NCBI RefSeq assembly: GCF_028548455.1
Contig: NZ_JAQQLF010000031.1
Location: forward strand, 1 to 44,023
Direction of reading: 5' to 3'
Length of the DNA: 44,023 nt
Source of the DNA: Vogesella aquatica
GTDB taxonomy: Bacteria; Pseudomonadota; Gammaproteobacteria; Burkholderiales; Chromobacteriaceae
How positions within the stretch are numbered: the first letter of the stretch is position 1; every line of letters begins with the position of its first letter. The notes below the pieces were generated by a model. The model did no database searches. It saw only the letters and a list, made by a program, of their open reading frames with translations, and was not told where the DNA came from. Of the stretch, positions 31,051-39,451 are shown one piece after another. The translations under genes and the position numbers were made by a program.

Positions 31051-31677
31051 TCAATCCAGTTTGCCGCTCGCCCGCAGGTGCGAGGTGTAGACATTGTCTG
31101 CCGCCAGCGCGCTGCCGCTGGCCAGGGCGGCCAGCCAGTCGTCGGTGCTGGCTACGGCGGCGAAGCCGGTGTGCATCACCGTGCAGTAGACGCGGTGGAT
31201 TTCCTCGGCGCTGGCGCTGCCGGCGGTGTTGCGGTAGGGCAGCGAGCCGCTGGCGTCGTGCAGCAGCTCTACCCGGTAGCCGTCGTGGCTGGCGTGGATG
31301 ATGGTGCTGGCGTCGCAGTTGTGCGTCATGTAGCCGCATATGGTCAGCGTGTCGATGCCGCGTTCGCACAGCCAGGCGCCCAGCCCGGTGCCGGTAAAGC
31401 AGCTGGCGTACTGTTTATCCAGCAGCAGCTGGTGCGGGCGGGCGGACACCTCGGGGTGCAGGGCCGCGCCGTGGCTGCCGGTGGCAAAAATCGGGCTGCC
31501 GGCCGGGGCAAGGTGGCGTACCACCACTACCGGCACGCCGGCCAGCTTGGCTGCATCCATGGCCTGCAGGATGCGCGGCAGCGTTTGTTCGCGCGGCGGG
31601 TAGCTGATGGGCAGCTGGCCGTCGAAGTATTCGTTCTGTACGTCGATCACGATCAGGGCGCGGTGCGGGGTGCTCAT
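31051..31677 (-). CDS. isochorismatase-family cysteine hydrolase
   Basis: A 208-residue cysteine hydrolase (nicotinamidase/isochorismatase fold). The catalytic triad is visible: Asp12 (IDVQNEYFDG), Lys88 (LLLDKQYASCF) and Cys121 (CGYMTHNCDAS) after a cis-peptide segment. The substrate is unknown. AAGGAAA precedes the ATG at 31677. It is divergent from an AraC/GATase1-like regulator at 31798, a pairing common for cysteine hydrolases, so that protein probably regulates it. Confidence 0.9.
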   Translation of the reverse strand: MSTPHRALIVIDVQNEYFDGQLPISYPPREQTLPRILQAMDAAKLAGVPVVVVRHLAPAGSPIFATGSHGAALHPEVSARPHQLLLDKQYASCFTGTGLGAWLCERGIDTLTICGYMTHNCDASTIIHASHDGYRVELLHDASGSLPYRNTAGSASAEEIHRVYCTVMHTGFAAVASTDDWLAALASGSALAADNVYTSHLRASGKLD

Positions 31678-31797
31678 GGCGGTTTCCTTGTGGGGTTGGT
31701 GTGGCACACAGTGTGCCGCGCTGGTGTTGCCAGCGTGAGTGGCCCGAATGCCAATATGCGTTAAGATCAGGCCAATCAAGACTCAGGCGAGCGTGCT

Positions 31798-32739
31798 ATG
31801 CGACAGGTGGCGGTGGTGGCATTTGACGGGATCAGCCCGTTTCATCTGGCGGTGCCGTGCGCGGTGTTTGGCGAACGCCACGGCGCGGCGCTGGGTTACC
31901 GTTTGCAGGTGTGCAGCTGGGAGGCCGGGCCGCTGGCCAGCAGTGCCGGCTTCCAGTTACAGGGGCTGGCCGGCCTGGCCGAGCTGGCGGGTGCCGACGT
32001 GGTGATTGTGCCCAGCTGGCGCAACGTGGACGAGTTGGCCGCACCGGCGCTATTGCAGGCGCTGCGCGACGCCCACGCCCGCGGTGCGGTGGTGATGGGC
32101 TTGTGCCTGGGCGCCTACGTGCTGGCGCAGGCCGGTTTGCTGGATGGCATGGCGGCTACCACGCACTGGGCGTTTGCCGACGATTTTGCCGCGCGCTTTC
32201 CCGCGGTAACTGTCCTGCCCGACAGCTTGTACCTGGACGACGGCCAGGTGCTGACCTCGGCCGGCACCGCGGCGGCACTGGATTGCTGCCTGCATCTGCT
32301 GCGCTGTCAGTGCGGCGCAGCGGCGGCGGGGCAGGTGGCGCGTTATCTGGTGACGCCACCGCACCGCCAGGGTGGCCAGGCGCAGTACATTGCACAACCC
32401 TTGCCGGCCAACACCCGTGACGATCGCCTAAGCGGCCTGCTGGATGAGGTGCGCGCCAGCCTGGCGCAGCCGCATACGCTGGATAGCCTGGCGGCGCGGG
32501 TACTGATGAGCCGGCGCACCTTTACCCGCCATTTTCGCCAGCTAACCGGCAGTACCGTGCAGCAATGGCTGCTGGCCGAGCGCCTGGCGCGGGCGCAGCA
32601 GCTGCTGGAGACCACAGCGCTGCCGGTAGAGACCATTGCGCAGCAGGCCGGTTTTGGCAGTGCGCCGTCGTTGCGGCTGCACTTCCGGCGCCGCTTCGGC
32701 GTGTCGCCCGGTGACTGGCGGCGCAGCTTTGCCGGCTAG
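31798..32739 (+). CDS. GlxA/FtrA-type regulator (DJ-1-like domain plus AraC HTH)
   Basis: A 313-residue regulator. The N-terminal DJ-1/PfpI-like domain (about 1-180) has the nucleophile-elbow sequence MGLCLGAYVLAQAG (Cys103). The C-terminal AraC DNA-binding domain (about 215-313) has two HTHs, including LAARVLMSRRTFTRHFRQLTGS and IAQQAGFGSAPSLRLHFRRRFGVSPGDWRR. It matches GlxA/FtrA/ArgR-type activators that sense small nitrogen compounds. It is divergent from the isochorismatase-family hydrolase, its likely target. Confidence 0.9.
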   Translation: MRQVAVVAFDGISPFHLAVPCAVFGERHGAALGYRLQVCSWEAGPLASSAGFQLQGLAGLAELAGADVVIVPSWRNVDELAAPALLQALRDAHARGAVVMGLCLGAYVLAQAGLLDGMAATTHWAFADDFAARFPAVTVLPDSLYLDDGQVLTSAGTAAALDCCLHLLRCQCGAAAAGQVARYLVTPPHRQGGQAQYIAQPLPANTRDDRLSGLLDEVRASLAQPHTLDSLAARVLMSRRTFTRHFRQLTGSTVQQWLLAERLARAQQLLETTALPVETIAQQAGFGSAPSLRLHFRRRFGVSPGDWRRSFAG

Positions 32740-32797
32740 GCGGGCTGCATTGCTGCCGGTTGCGATCCGGGTTGGCCGCATTCGCGGCCGTGCAGGC

Positions 32798-33379
32798 TTA
32801 TGGCTGTGCCTGGCACACCTCTTCCTGACCTTGCCATTCCCACACCACGGTAGCAGCGCCGTGGTGTTCCCATAGCCAGCTGTTGCGCCCTGCGTAGCGG
32901 GCACCACTGGCGGCCGGCTGCTGGTACATCAGCTCGCTGCGGTCGCCGCGCTCGGCTATCAGCGTGGCAGGTTCGGTGGCGTAGAAGCGCACCTGCATCT
33001 CGTTGGCCGCAGTGGCGCCGCATTGGTAGCGCACCTGGGCTTGCGCCGGTAGCAGCTGGTAACGCGCCTGTAGCTCGGCAATGCGCAGCGTGTAGCCATC
33101 GCGTACACAGGCCGCCAAGTCGGCAGCTTTCCAGCAGTCGTCACGCCCTTTTACCCAGCCGCGTTGTTCGGCTTTCAGGGTGGCGCGTTGCGGCTGGCCG
33201 GTTTTGGCGAGTGCGCTGCGGTAGGCGCTGGCCAGCTGGCGGTCCAGCTTGGCAAGTGGCGGGGTGTGGCATACCAGGCGTTCGGCGCTGCTGGCGGCCT
33301 GGCGGCAGGGGAAGGACGGGCTGTGCGCTGCAGCCAGTGCTGGCAGCAAGATTAACGTTGTGGTGAGCAGCTTTTTCAT
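32798..33379 (-). CDS. LprI-MliC fusion: putative periplasmic lysozyme inhibitor
   Basis: A 193-residue exported protein with a signal peptide (MKKLLTTTLILLPALAAA). Residues about 20-90 match the LprI/DUF1311 pattern (FPCRQAASSAERLVCHTPPLAKLDRQLASAYRSAL, then EQRGWVKGRDDCW). Residues about 110-190 match the MliC c-type lysozyme inhibitor fold (VRYQCGATA, RFYATEPATLIAERGDRSELMYQQPAASGARY, WLWEHHGAATVVW, EVCQ). Both are lysozyme-inhibitor modules, so the protein probably protects peptidoglycan in the periplasm. The start at 33379 is chosen for its clean signal peptide; no clear ribosome binding site is seen. A motif copy lies at 33003. Confidence 0.78.
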   Translation of the reverse strand: MKKLLTTTLILLPALAAAHSPSFPCRQAASSAERLVCHTPPLAKLDRQLASAYRSALAKTGQPQRATLKAEQRGWVKGRDDCWKAADLAACVRDGYTLRIAELQARYQLLPAQAQVRYQCGATAANEMQVRFYATEPATLIAERGDRSELMYQQPAASGARYAGRNSWLWEHHGAATVVWEWQGQEEVCQAQP

Positions 33380-33556
33380 GTTCAGTCCGGCCGGTGGGTG
33401 ATTTATGGTTTGTTTATGCAAAAGGTTGGCGTTTTATTATCGAAAAGATATTTAACTTTTTGGCATGGCTGTGGTCTTATAGAAATTGACCATTTTATGG
33501 CGTGTCATCGTGTCTGCTTCGGGTTGCAGCAGGGTGCGCCGGGCAAGGAAACGAGC

Positions 33557-33886
33557 ATGAACGCAGCCAAGCGTATCAAGAAAAGAATGGATGAGGGTGG
33601 GCAGTGCAAGCAGCTGGCGGTATTGAAGCAGCTGGCCTTGGCGCTGGAATTGAAGCTGCCGTTTGATGTGGCAGGGTTGGCCGCGCTGGATGCCGCCCAT
33701 TTTGAGCTGGCGCAGCACCTGCTGGCCGATTGGCACGGCGAGCTGCATATCGATGCCCGTGGCCGGCTGATCGAGCGCCTGCTGGCAGAAAACCCGGCGC
33801 TGATGCGCCCGGCGAGCGGGCGCCGCCCGGGCAGCCGCAGCCAGGCAGCGGTGGCGGCATCCGCCACGGTGACTCAGTCCAGGTAG
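33557..33886 (+). CDS. hypothetical protein
   Basis: A 109-residue unrecognised protein. It is helical and charged at the start (MNAAKRIKKRMDEGGQCKQLAVLKQLALALELKLPFDVAGLAAL) with a disordered Ala/Ser/Arg-rich tail (RRPGSRSQAAVAASATV). AAGGAAACGAGC directly before the ATG at 33557 supports this start over the long upstream extension to 33398, which is AT-rich and lacks a ribosome binding site. It has no membrane segment or cysteine pattern. Its end overlaps the convergent binding-protein gene by 13 bases. No function is proposed. Confidence 0.6.
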   Translation: MNAAKRIKKRMDEGGQCKQLAVLKQLALALELKLPFDVAGLAALDAAHFELAQHLLADWHGELHIDARGRLIERLLAENPALMRPASGRRPGSRSQAAVAASATVTQSR

Positions 33887-34635
33887 TCGTGCATGCGCTG
33901 CTGGTACAGCTTGTCACGCAGGGTGCCGACCTGGCGCCAAAGGCAGCTGGCTAGCGCCGGATTGCGCGCGGCATAGCTGCGCGAAAAGATCAGATAATAT
34001 GGTTTGGCGACCACCGGTGGCTGCAGCTTTACCAGCTTCAGGCCATCGTGGTGGGACAGATAGCTGTCACCTAGCAGCTCATGGGTGGCGTAGGCATCGA
34101 TGCGGCCAGCCTGCAGCTTCATGAAATTCTGCGCTACGCTGCTCACCGGTTCGGCGGGTATGCCCAGCCGCTCCAGATCGAGATTGATCGACCAGCCCAG
34201 ATTGGTACCCACCCTGCGAGTCAGCCCTTGCAGCGTGGCGCCGTCCCATTGCAGGGTGTGCCCGGCGCGGGCGTACAGTACATAGCTCAGGGTGGCCAGC
34301 CGCTGCGCCTCGTTTGGCTTGCCGTTTTGTAGCGGGTAGGCGGCGTAGGCTGCCCGCTCGGTGGTGTACGACAGCAGGCCGGCGGCGTCCAGATCGCCAT
34401 TCTCCAGTTCTTTCAGCATGCGTGTGCCCGGCAGCAGCTTGATGCGCATCGATACGTCACAGTTGGCCGCGGCACGCTGCAATAGCTCCACCGCGACACC
34501 AGGCTGGTTGGCGGGTAGCGTGGCGTCGCCCAGCTTGTACGGCGGCGTTGCCTGATCGCCCAGGCCCAGTAGCAGGCTGCCAGCGGCAAGGCTGCTGGCA
34601 CTGGCTAGGCACATCAGGGATAGCAGGGCTCTCAA
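33874..34635 (-). CDS. orphan periplasmic solute-binding protein (family 3)
   Basis: A 253-residue exported protein with a signal peptide (MRALLSLMCLASASSLAAG). Family 3 features are DQATPPYKLGDATLPANQPGVAVELLQRAAANC, LPGTRMLKELENGDLDAAGLLSYTTERAAYAAYP and AYATHELLGDSY. The ligand is unknown. No transporter genes adjoin it. It is the third binding protein in this window without a permease (others at 15061 and 25101). Confidence 0.8.
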   Translation of the reverse strand: MRALLSLMCLASASSLAAGSLLLGLGDQATPPYKLGDATLPANQPGVAVELLQRAAANCDVSMRIKLLPGTRMLKELENGDLDAAGLLSYTTERAAYAAYPLQNGKPNEAQRLATLSYVLYARAGHTLQWDGATLQGLTRRVGTNLGWSINLDLERLGIPAEPVSSVAQNFMKLQAGRIDAYATHELLGDSYLSHHDGLKLVKLQPPVVAKPYYLIFSRSYAARNPALASCLWRQVGTLRDKLYQQRMHDYLD

Positions 34636-34711
34636 GGTTTGCCTCCGATAAAGCGTTTTAATATAAGACAGTTATGTTGCAGCCACGTGGCAATGGCAAG
34701 CCGCGGGCTGT

Positions 34712-36115
34712 TCAGCTGTCCGCTTTAGCCGTGGCCAAGTTGTCGCCAGCCCCTGGTGGCAGACGGCGGAACTGTAGCGTGGAGAGCATGGCCAGTGTGC
34801 CCATGATGGCAAACGACCACGAAAAGTCGCTCAGCTGCAGCGTGGCGTGGCCTTGCAGTGCCGATACGCCCTGCAGCGCAAAAGCCGCCAGCGTCACCCC
34901 CATGCCGGAAGCCAGCTGCTGGCCCACGCTGGATAGTGTGGAGGCGTGGCTCATGTCCTGCTGGCGGATGTCGGCAAACGCCAGCGCATTCAGGCTGGTG
35001 AATTGCAGCGAACGCAGGCAGCCGCCCAGCAGGAAGGTAGCCAGCATCAGCCAGTGCGGGCTGCTGGCGTCAAACAGGCCGTAGGCGGCAAACGACACGC
35101 CGCACAGCAGGCTGTTGACGATGACGATGCGGCGAAAGCCGAACCGCTGCAACACGCGTGGCATCAGTGTTTTCATGAAGATGGCGCCAATGGCGGTGCT
35201 GCAGGTCAGCAGGCCGGACTCGAACGGTGTCATGCCCAGCCCCAGCTGCAGCATCAGCGGCAGCAGGAACGGGGTAGAGCCCATGCCGGCGCGGAACAGG
35301 AAACCGCCCAGTACACTGGCGTGGAAAGTTGGGGTGCGCAGCAGGCTCAGGCGCAGCAGCGGGTGCGGGTGGTGCCGTTCGTGGCGCGGGTACAGCGCCA
35401 GCAATAGCAGCCCGCTAAGCGCCAGGCTGCTGGACCACGCCACCGACAGCATGTGTTTACCTTCGGTAGCCAGCCCCAGCATGGCCAGCGACAGCCCCAG
35501 GCCGGTGAGCAGAAAGCCGGTTTTATCCAGCGGCGGGTTGGCCGCATCGCGCAGGTTGGCAATGTGCCGCCCGGCCAGCACCAGCCCCAGCGCGGCAATC
35601 GGCAGATTGATCAGGAAAATCCAGCGCCAGTGAAAGTAGGTGCTGATGAAGCCGCCCAGCAATGGCCCCAGTACCGGCCCCAGCAGCGCCGGGATGGTGA
35701 CGTAGCCCATGGCGCGCACCAGGTCTTGCTTGGGCGTGCCGCGCAGGATCACCAGCCGGCCCACCGGCACCATCATCGCCCCGCCCATGCCCTGCACGAA
35801 GCGGGCCGCCACAAACCCTGTCAGGCTGCTGCTGAACGCGCACAGCAGCGAGCCCAGTGCAAACACCGCGATGGCGGTGCGGAACACGCGGCGGGTGCCG
35901 TAGCGGTCGGCCATCCAGCCGCTAATGGGGATGAACACCGCCAGGCTCACCAGGTAAGACGTCAGCGCCAGCTTCAGCGCAATCGGGTCCACGCCCAGGT
36001 CTTGCGCGATGGCGGGCAGCGAGGTGGAAATCACCGTGGCGTCCAGGTTTTCCATGAACAGCGCGGTGGCAATAATCAGCGGGGTGATCAGGTGGCGCGG
36101 CAGGGCGGGCAGCAT
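34712..36115 (-). CDS. MFS efflux transporter, DHA2 family (MdtD/HsrA-like)
   Basis: A 467-residue transporter with 12-14 predicted membrane segments. The DHA2 start ATALFMENLDATVISTSLPAIAQDLG, the motif A region GWMADRYGTRRVFRTAI and motif C-like GPVLGPLLGGFISTYFHWRWIFLINLPI place it with MdtD/HsrA-type drug or amino-acid exporters. It is leftward and followed by the SBP gene; no regulator is adjacent. A dispersed-motif copy lies at 35537 within it, and one at 36202-36210 in the intergenic gap upstream. Confidence 0.88.
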   Translation of the reverse strand: MLPALPRHLITPLIIATALFMENLDATVISTSLPAIAQDLGVDPIALKLALTSYLVSLAVFIPISGWMADRYGTRRVFRTAIAVFALGSLLCAFSSSLTGFVAARFVQGMGGAMMVPVGRLVILRGTPKQDLVRAMGYVTIPALLGPVLGPLLGGFISTYFHWRWIFLINLPIAALGLVLAGRHIANLRDAANPPLDKTGFLLTGLGLSLAMLGLATEGKHMLSVAWSSSLALSGLLLLALYPRHERHHPHPLLRLSLLRTPTFHASVLGGFLFRAGMGSTPFLLPLMLQLGLGMTPFESGLLTCSTAIGAIFMKTLMPRVLQRFGFRRIVIVNSLLCGVSFAAYGLFDASSPHWLMLATFLLGGCLRSLQFTSLNALAFADIRQQDMSHASTLSSVGQQLASGMGVTLAAFALQGVSALQGHATLQLSDFSWSFAIMGTLAMLSTLQFRRLPPGAGDNLATAKADS

Positions 36116-36232
36116 GGCAGTGGCAAGAGGCGGGAGTAGACCGGCACTGTAGCAGATTGTGCCGGCCCGTGCGGCGGGCAGGGGCGGAACATTCTGTTCC
36201 TGCGGCCAACCCTGCCATGCGCATTGCTACAT

Positions 36233-36988
36233 TTACAGCATCATGCCGCCGGACACCTCGATGCGCTGCGCATTCACCCAGCGGCTGCCGTCGGACAGCA
36301 AGGCGGCAATCGCCCCGCCGATATCGTCGGCCTCGCCGACGCGGCCCAGCGCAGTCTGGCTGGCCACAAACCGGTTCAGCTCCGGGTTGTCGCGTACGCT
36401 GCCGTTGCCAAAATCGGTGGCAATGGCGCCGGGGGCCACGGTGTTGACGGCAATGCCGCGTGCGCCCAGTTCTTTGGCCAGGTAGCGCGTCATCACCTCA
36501 ATGCCGCCCTTCATCATGGCGTAAGCGGCAAAGCCCGGCAGGGCAAAGCGGGCCAGCCCGCTGGACAGGTTGACGATGCGCCCGCCGTCGGCCAATAGGG
36601 GTAGCAGCGCCTGGGTCAGGAAAAACGGCCCTTTCAGATGAATCTGCATCAGCTGGTCAAACTGCGCTTCGCTGGTGTCGGCAAAAGCGGCATGGATGCC
36701 GATGCCGGCATTGTTCACCAGAAAATCAAACTGTGTGCGGCCGAACTGCTGTGGCAGCACCTCGGCCACGCGGGTGGCAAAGGCGGCAAAGTCCTGGCTG
36801 CGGCCAACGTCCAGCGGCAGCGCCACGGCCTGCGCACCGCTGGCGCGTACCGCTGCTAGGACTTCGTCGGCGGCGGCGCGGTTTTGCTGGTAGGTCAGGA
36901 TGAGGTCGCAACCCTGGGCGGCCAGCGCCAGGGCGGTGTGTTTGCCTAGGCCACGGCTGCCGCCGGTGATGAGGGCAATCTTGCGCAT
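36233..36988 (-). CDS. SDR-family oxidoreductase
   Basis: A 251-residue short-chain dehydrogenase/reductase. The cofactor loop TGGSRGLGK (8-16), NNAG (92-95), Ser142/143 (NLSSG) and YAMMK (Tyr156, Lys160) form the classical active site. It probably reduces or oxidises a carbonyl/alcohol pair with NAD(P). The ATG at 36988 is preferred over that at 37000 because GGAGC lies just upstream. It is divergent from a LysR gene, with a perfect 8-base-arm inverted repeat between them, which suggests direct regulation. Confidence 0.9.
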   Translation of the reverse strand: MRKIALITGGSRGLGKHTALALAAQGCDLILTYQQNRAAADEVLAAVRASGAQAVALPLDVGRSQDFAAFATRVAEVLPQQFGRTQFDFLVNNAGIGIHAAFADTSEAQFDQLMQIHLKGPFFLTQALLPLLADGGRIVNLSSGLARFALPGFAAYAMMKGGIEVMTRYLAKELGARGIAVNTVAPGAIATDFGNGSVRDNPELNRFVASQTALGRVGEADDIGGAIAALLSDGSRWVNAQRIEVSGGMML

Positions 36989-37083
36989 GTGAAGCTCCAT
37001 GTGTGGGTGGGACAGCGCGGTGCTGTCATGCGCTGCAGTCTATTGGTGCTGCGCTTTCAGATAAATACAGCTTTATCGATTAG

Positions 37084-37106
37084 ACTATCCGTGAATATCG
37101 GATAGT
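37084..37106. promoter_or_regulatory. LysR-type operator between the SDR and LysR genes
   Basis: ACTATCCG-N7-CGGATAGT has perfect 8-base arms and ends 9 bases before the LysR start at 37116. The dyad fits a LysR-type recognition site controlling its own gene and the divergent SDR gene. Confidence 0.7.
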
Positions 37107-37115
37107 GGGGTGGCT

Positions 37116-38036
37116 ATGGAGCAACTGGATTGCATGCGGGTGTTTTTACGGGTGGCCGAGCTGGGCAGCTTTGTGCGCGCGGCCGAGAGCCTGGGCCTGC
37201 CGCGTACCACGGTGTCGGAGGCGGTGCAGCGGCTGGAGGCCCGGCTGGGCACGCGCTTGCTGCAGCGGACCACGCGCCGGGTGCAGCTCACCCAGGATGG
37301 CGTGCTGTACAGCGAACGCTGTCGTGACCTGCTGGCCGATTTCGACGAACTGGGCAGCCTGTTCCAGGGCAGCGAGGCGGCGCTGGCCGGCCGGCTGCGG
37401 GTGGATATGTCCAGCGGCATCGCCCGCCACATGGTGCTGCCGCAGCTGCCGGCGTTTCTGGCGGCGCACCCCGGCATTGTGCTGGAACTGTCCAGCACCG
37501 ACCGGCGGGTGGATGTGGTGCGCGAGGGGTTCGACTGCGTGGTGCGCGTTGGCACCGTGGGGGATGACAGCCTGGTGTGCCGGCCACTGGGCTGCCTGCC
37601 ACAGGTTAATTGCGCCAGCCCGGCTTACCTGCAGCAGTATGGTTGGCCGCTGCAGCTTGCCGATCTGGCCAGCCATCGGCTGGTGCATTACGTAGCGCAG
37701 CTGGGTAGCCGGCCGGCGGGTTTCGAGTATCGCAGTGCCGACGGCCAGCGTTGCTGGCAGCCGGTAGCGGGGCAGCTGCACGTAAACAGTGCCGATGCCT
37801 ATCTGGCGGCGTGCCTGGCCGGTATCGGCATCATCCAGCTGCCGCGCCAGGCAGTCAGCAGCCTGCTGGCCGACGGCAGCCTGTGCGAGGTGCTGCCGCA
37901 ATGGCCGGCGCCGCCGATGGCGGTGAACCTGCTGTACCCCACGCGCCGCCATCAGCCGCCGCGCGTGCAGCGCTTCATGCAGTGGCTGGATAGCGTCATC
38001 CGGCCGCAGCTGTTGGCGCTAGACGCCGGCAACTGA
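37116..38036 (+). CDS. LysR-family transcriptional regulator
   Basis: A 306-residue LysR regulator of the CrgA/YafC-like group. The HTH is at about 10-62 (LRVAELGSFVRAAESLGLPRTTVSEAVQRLEARLG, LLQRTTRRVQLTQDG), followed by an effector domain with GRLRVDMSSGIARHMVLPQLPAFL. ATG 37116 follows GTGGGG and starts MEQLDCMRVF as usual for the family; GTG 37110 would add only two residues. It is divergent from the SDR gene, which it probably controls through the palindrome at 37084-37106. Confidence 0.9.
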   Translation: MEQLDCMRVFLRVAELGSFVRAAESLGLPRTTVSEAVQRLEARLGTRLLQRTTRRVQLTQDGVLYSERCRDLLADFDELGSLFQGSEAALAGRLRVDMSSGIARHMVLPQLPAFLAAHPGIVLELSSTDRRVDVVREGFDCVVRVGTVGDDSLVCRPLGCLPQVNCASPAYLQQYGWPLQLADLASHRLVHYVAQLGSRPAGFEYRSADGQRCWQPVAGQLHVNSADAYLAACLAGIGIIQLPRQAVSSLLADGSLCEVLPQWPAPPMAVNLLYPTRRHQPPRVQRFMQWLDSVIRPQLLALDAGN

Positions 38037-38053
38037 GTCGGCCAGACGCAACA

Positions 38054-38083
38054 ACGCCCTGCGGGCAGCGGCCGGCAGGGCGT
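38054..38083. terminator. hairpin between convergent LysR and lysA genes
   Basis: A 9-bp stem ACGCCCTGC / GCAGGGCGT (38054-38062 and 38075-38083) with a 12-base GC loop. There is no good T-run either way, so it is a weak or bidirectional terminator. Confidence 0.5.
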
Positions 38084-38099
38084 GGCGGGGTGGCCGCGC

Positions 38100-39338
38100 T
38101 TACAGCGCTTCCAGCGCCAGCAGCTCTTCCACCGTCTGGCGGCGGCGGATCAGGCGGTCGCTATCGCCGTCTACCAGCACTTCGGCGATCAGCGGGCGGC
38201 TGTTGTAGTTGCTGGACATCGATGCGCCGTAGGCGCCGGTATCGTGGAAGACCAGCAGGTCGCCTACATTGGCCGCCGGCAGGTTGCGCGGCAGTACCAC
38301 GCCGCCGTCGCCCTGGGTGAACACGTCGCCCGATTCGCACAGCGGGCCGGCTACCACGCTGGGTTTCTCGTCACGCAGCACGCCGTCTTGCGGCACCACG
38401 GTAATGTGGTGGTAGCTGCCGTACATCGACGGGCGCATCAGCTCGTTGAAGCCGGCGTCCACCAGTACAAAGTGGTTGCGGCCAACGTCTTTGGTGGCGC
38501 GTACTTCGGCCAGCAGGTTGCCGGATTCGGCCACCAGGTAGCGGCCCGGCTCGATTTCCAGCGCCAGCGGGTGGCCCAGCAGCGCGGCGGCCTGGTGACG
38601 GGCGGTGTCCCACAGGCCAAAGTAATGCGCGGTATCCACGCTGGCGTCGCCGTCGCGGTAGGGGATGGACAGGCCGCCGCCGGCAGAAATGGCGTGCAGG
38701 TCGTGGCCGGCGTCTTTCACCAGGCGTACCAGGTTCACCATGGCGCCGCACACTTCTTGCAGGTGGCCGTAATCCACACCGGAGCCAATGTGCATGTGCA
38801 GGCCCACCAGCTGCAGGCCGTGCTGGCGGATGACGGCCAGCGCCGCCGGCAGGTCGCTATGCCAGATGCCGTGCTTGCTGTGCTCGCCGCCGGTGTTGGT
38901 CTTGTTGCTGTGGCCGTGGCCAAAGCCGGGGTTGATGCGCAGCCACACGCGGTGGCCGGGGTGGGCAGCGCCCAGCTGGTGCAGCATGTCGATGGAGCCG
39001 GCGTTCACCGGAATATTGTGCTCTACCACCAGCGCCAGCGTGTCGCGGTCCAGCAGGTCGGCGGTAAACACAATGCCGGACGGCTCGCCCTGGGCGTCGT
39101 AGCCGGCGGCCAGCGCACGCAGGATTTCACCACGCGACACCGCGTCCACCTTCACGCCCTGTTCGCGCATCAGGCGCAGGATGTGGGTGTTGCTGCAGGC
39201 CTTCTGCGCAAAACGGATGGTGTCGAAGGCGGCCAGCTCGGCAATGCGCTGGCGAATGGTGGCGGCGTCGTACGTCCACAGCGGGGTGCCGTAGCGGGCG
39301 GCCAGGCCGGCCAGGCGGGAAGTGTCGGGTGTTTGCAT
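38100..39338 (-). CDS. lysA: diaminopimelate decarboxylase LysA
   Basis: A 412-residue PLP-dependent fold-type III decarboxylase that converts meso-diaminopimelate to lysine. The PLP lysine is Lys46 in RFAQKACSN. HMHIGSGVDYGHLQEVCGAM, ISAGGGLSIPY, EIEPGRYLVAESG, CESGDVFTQ and HDTGAYGASMSSNYNSRPL follow. It is of the E. coli LysA type (close from memory over most of its length) and not the shorter type found next to dapF. It is divergent from lysR, which activates it in E. coli. Confidence 0.96.
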   Translation of the reverse strand: MQTPDTSRLAGLAARYGTPLWTYDAATIRQRIAELAAFDTIRFAQKACSNTHILRLMREQGVKVDAVSRGEILRALAAGYDAQGEPSGIVFTADLLDRDTLALVVEHNIPVNAGSIDMLHQLGAAHPGHRVWLRINPGFGHGHSNKTNTGGEHSKHGIWHSDLPAALAVIRQHGLQLVGLHMHIGSGVDYGHLQEVCGAMVNLVRLVKDAGHDLHAISAGGGLSIPYRDGDASVDTAHYFGLWDTARHQAAALLGHPLALEIEPGRYLVAESGNLLAEVRATKDVGRNHFVLVDAGFNELMRPSMYGSYHHITVVPQDGVLRDEKPSVVAGPLCESGDVFTQGDGGVVLPRNLPAANVGDLLVFHDTGAYGASMSSNYNSRPLIAEVLVDGDSDRLIRRRQTVEELLALEAL

Positions 39339-39451
39339 CGCTTTGTCCTGTTATATGTGCCGTCGTGCGGCGTGTTGCCCTGCATCATGCCCGCTGCCGT
39401 CTATTCGGTAAAATGCTATTATTTTTGCAATCCATTCAATTTTGATATGAG

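Noticed and set aside
33398-33556. Upstream extension of the hypothetical gene at 33557
   Set aside because: AT-rich, no ribosome binding site at 33398, and it crosses the promoter region of the divergent LprI-MliC gene; the ATG at 33557 has a good one.
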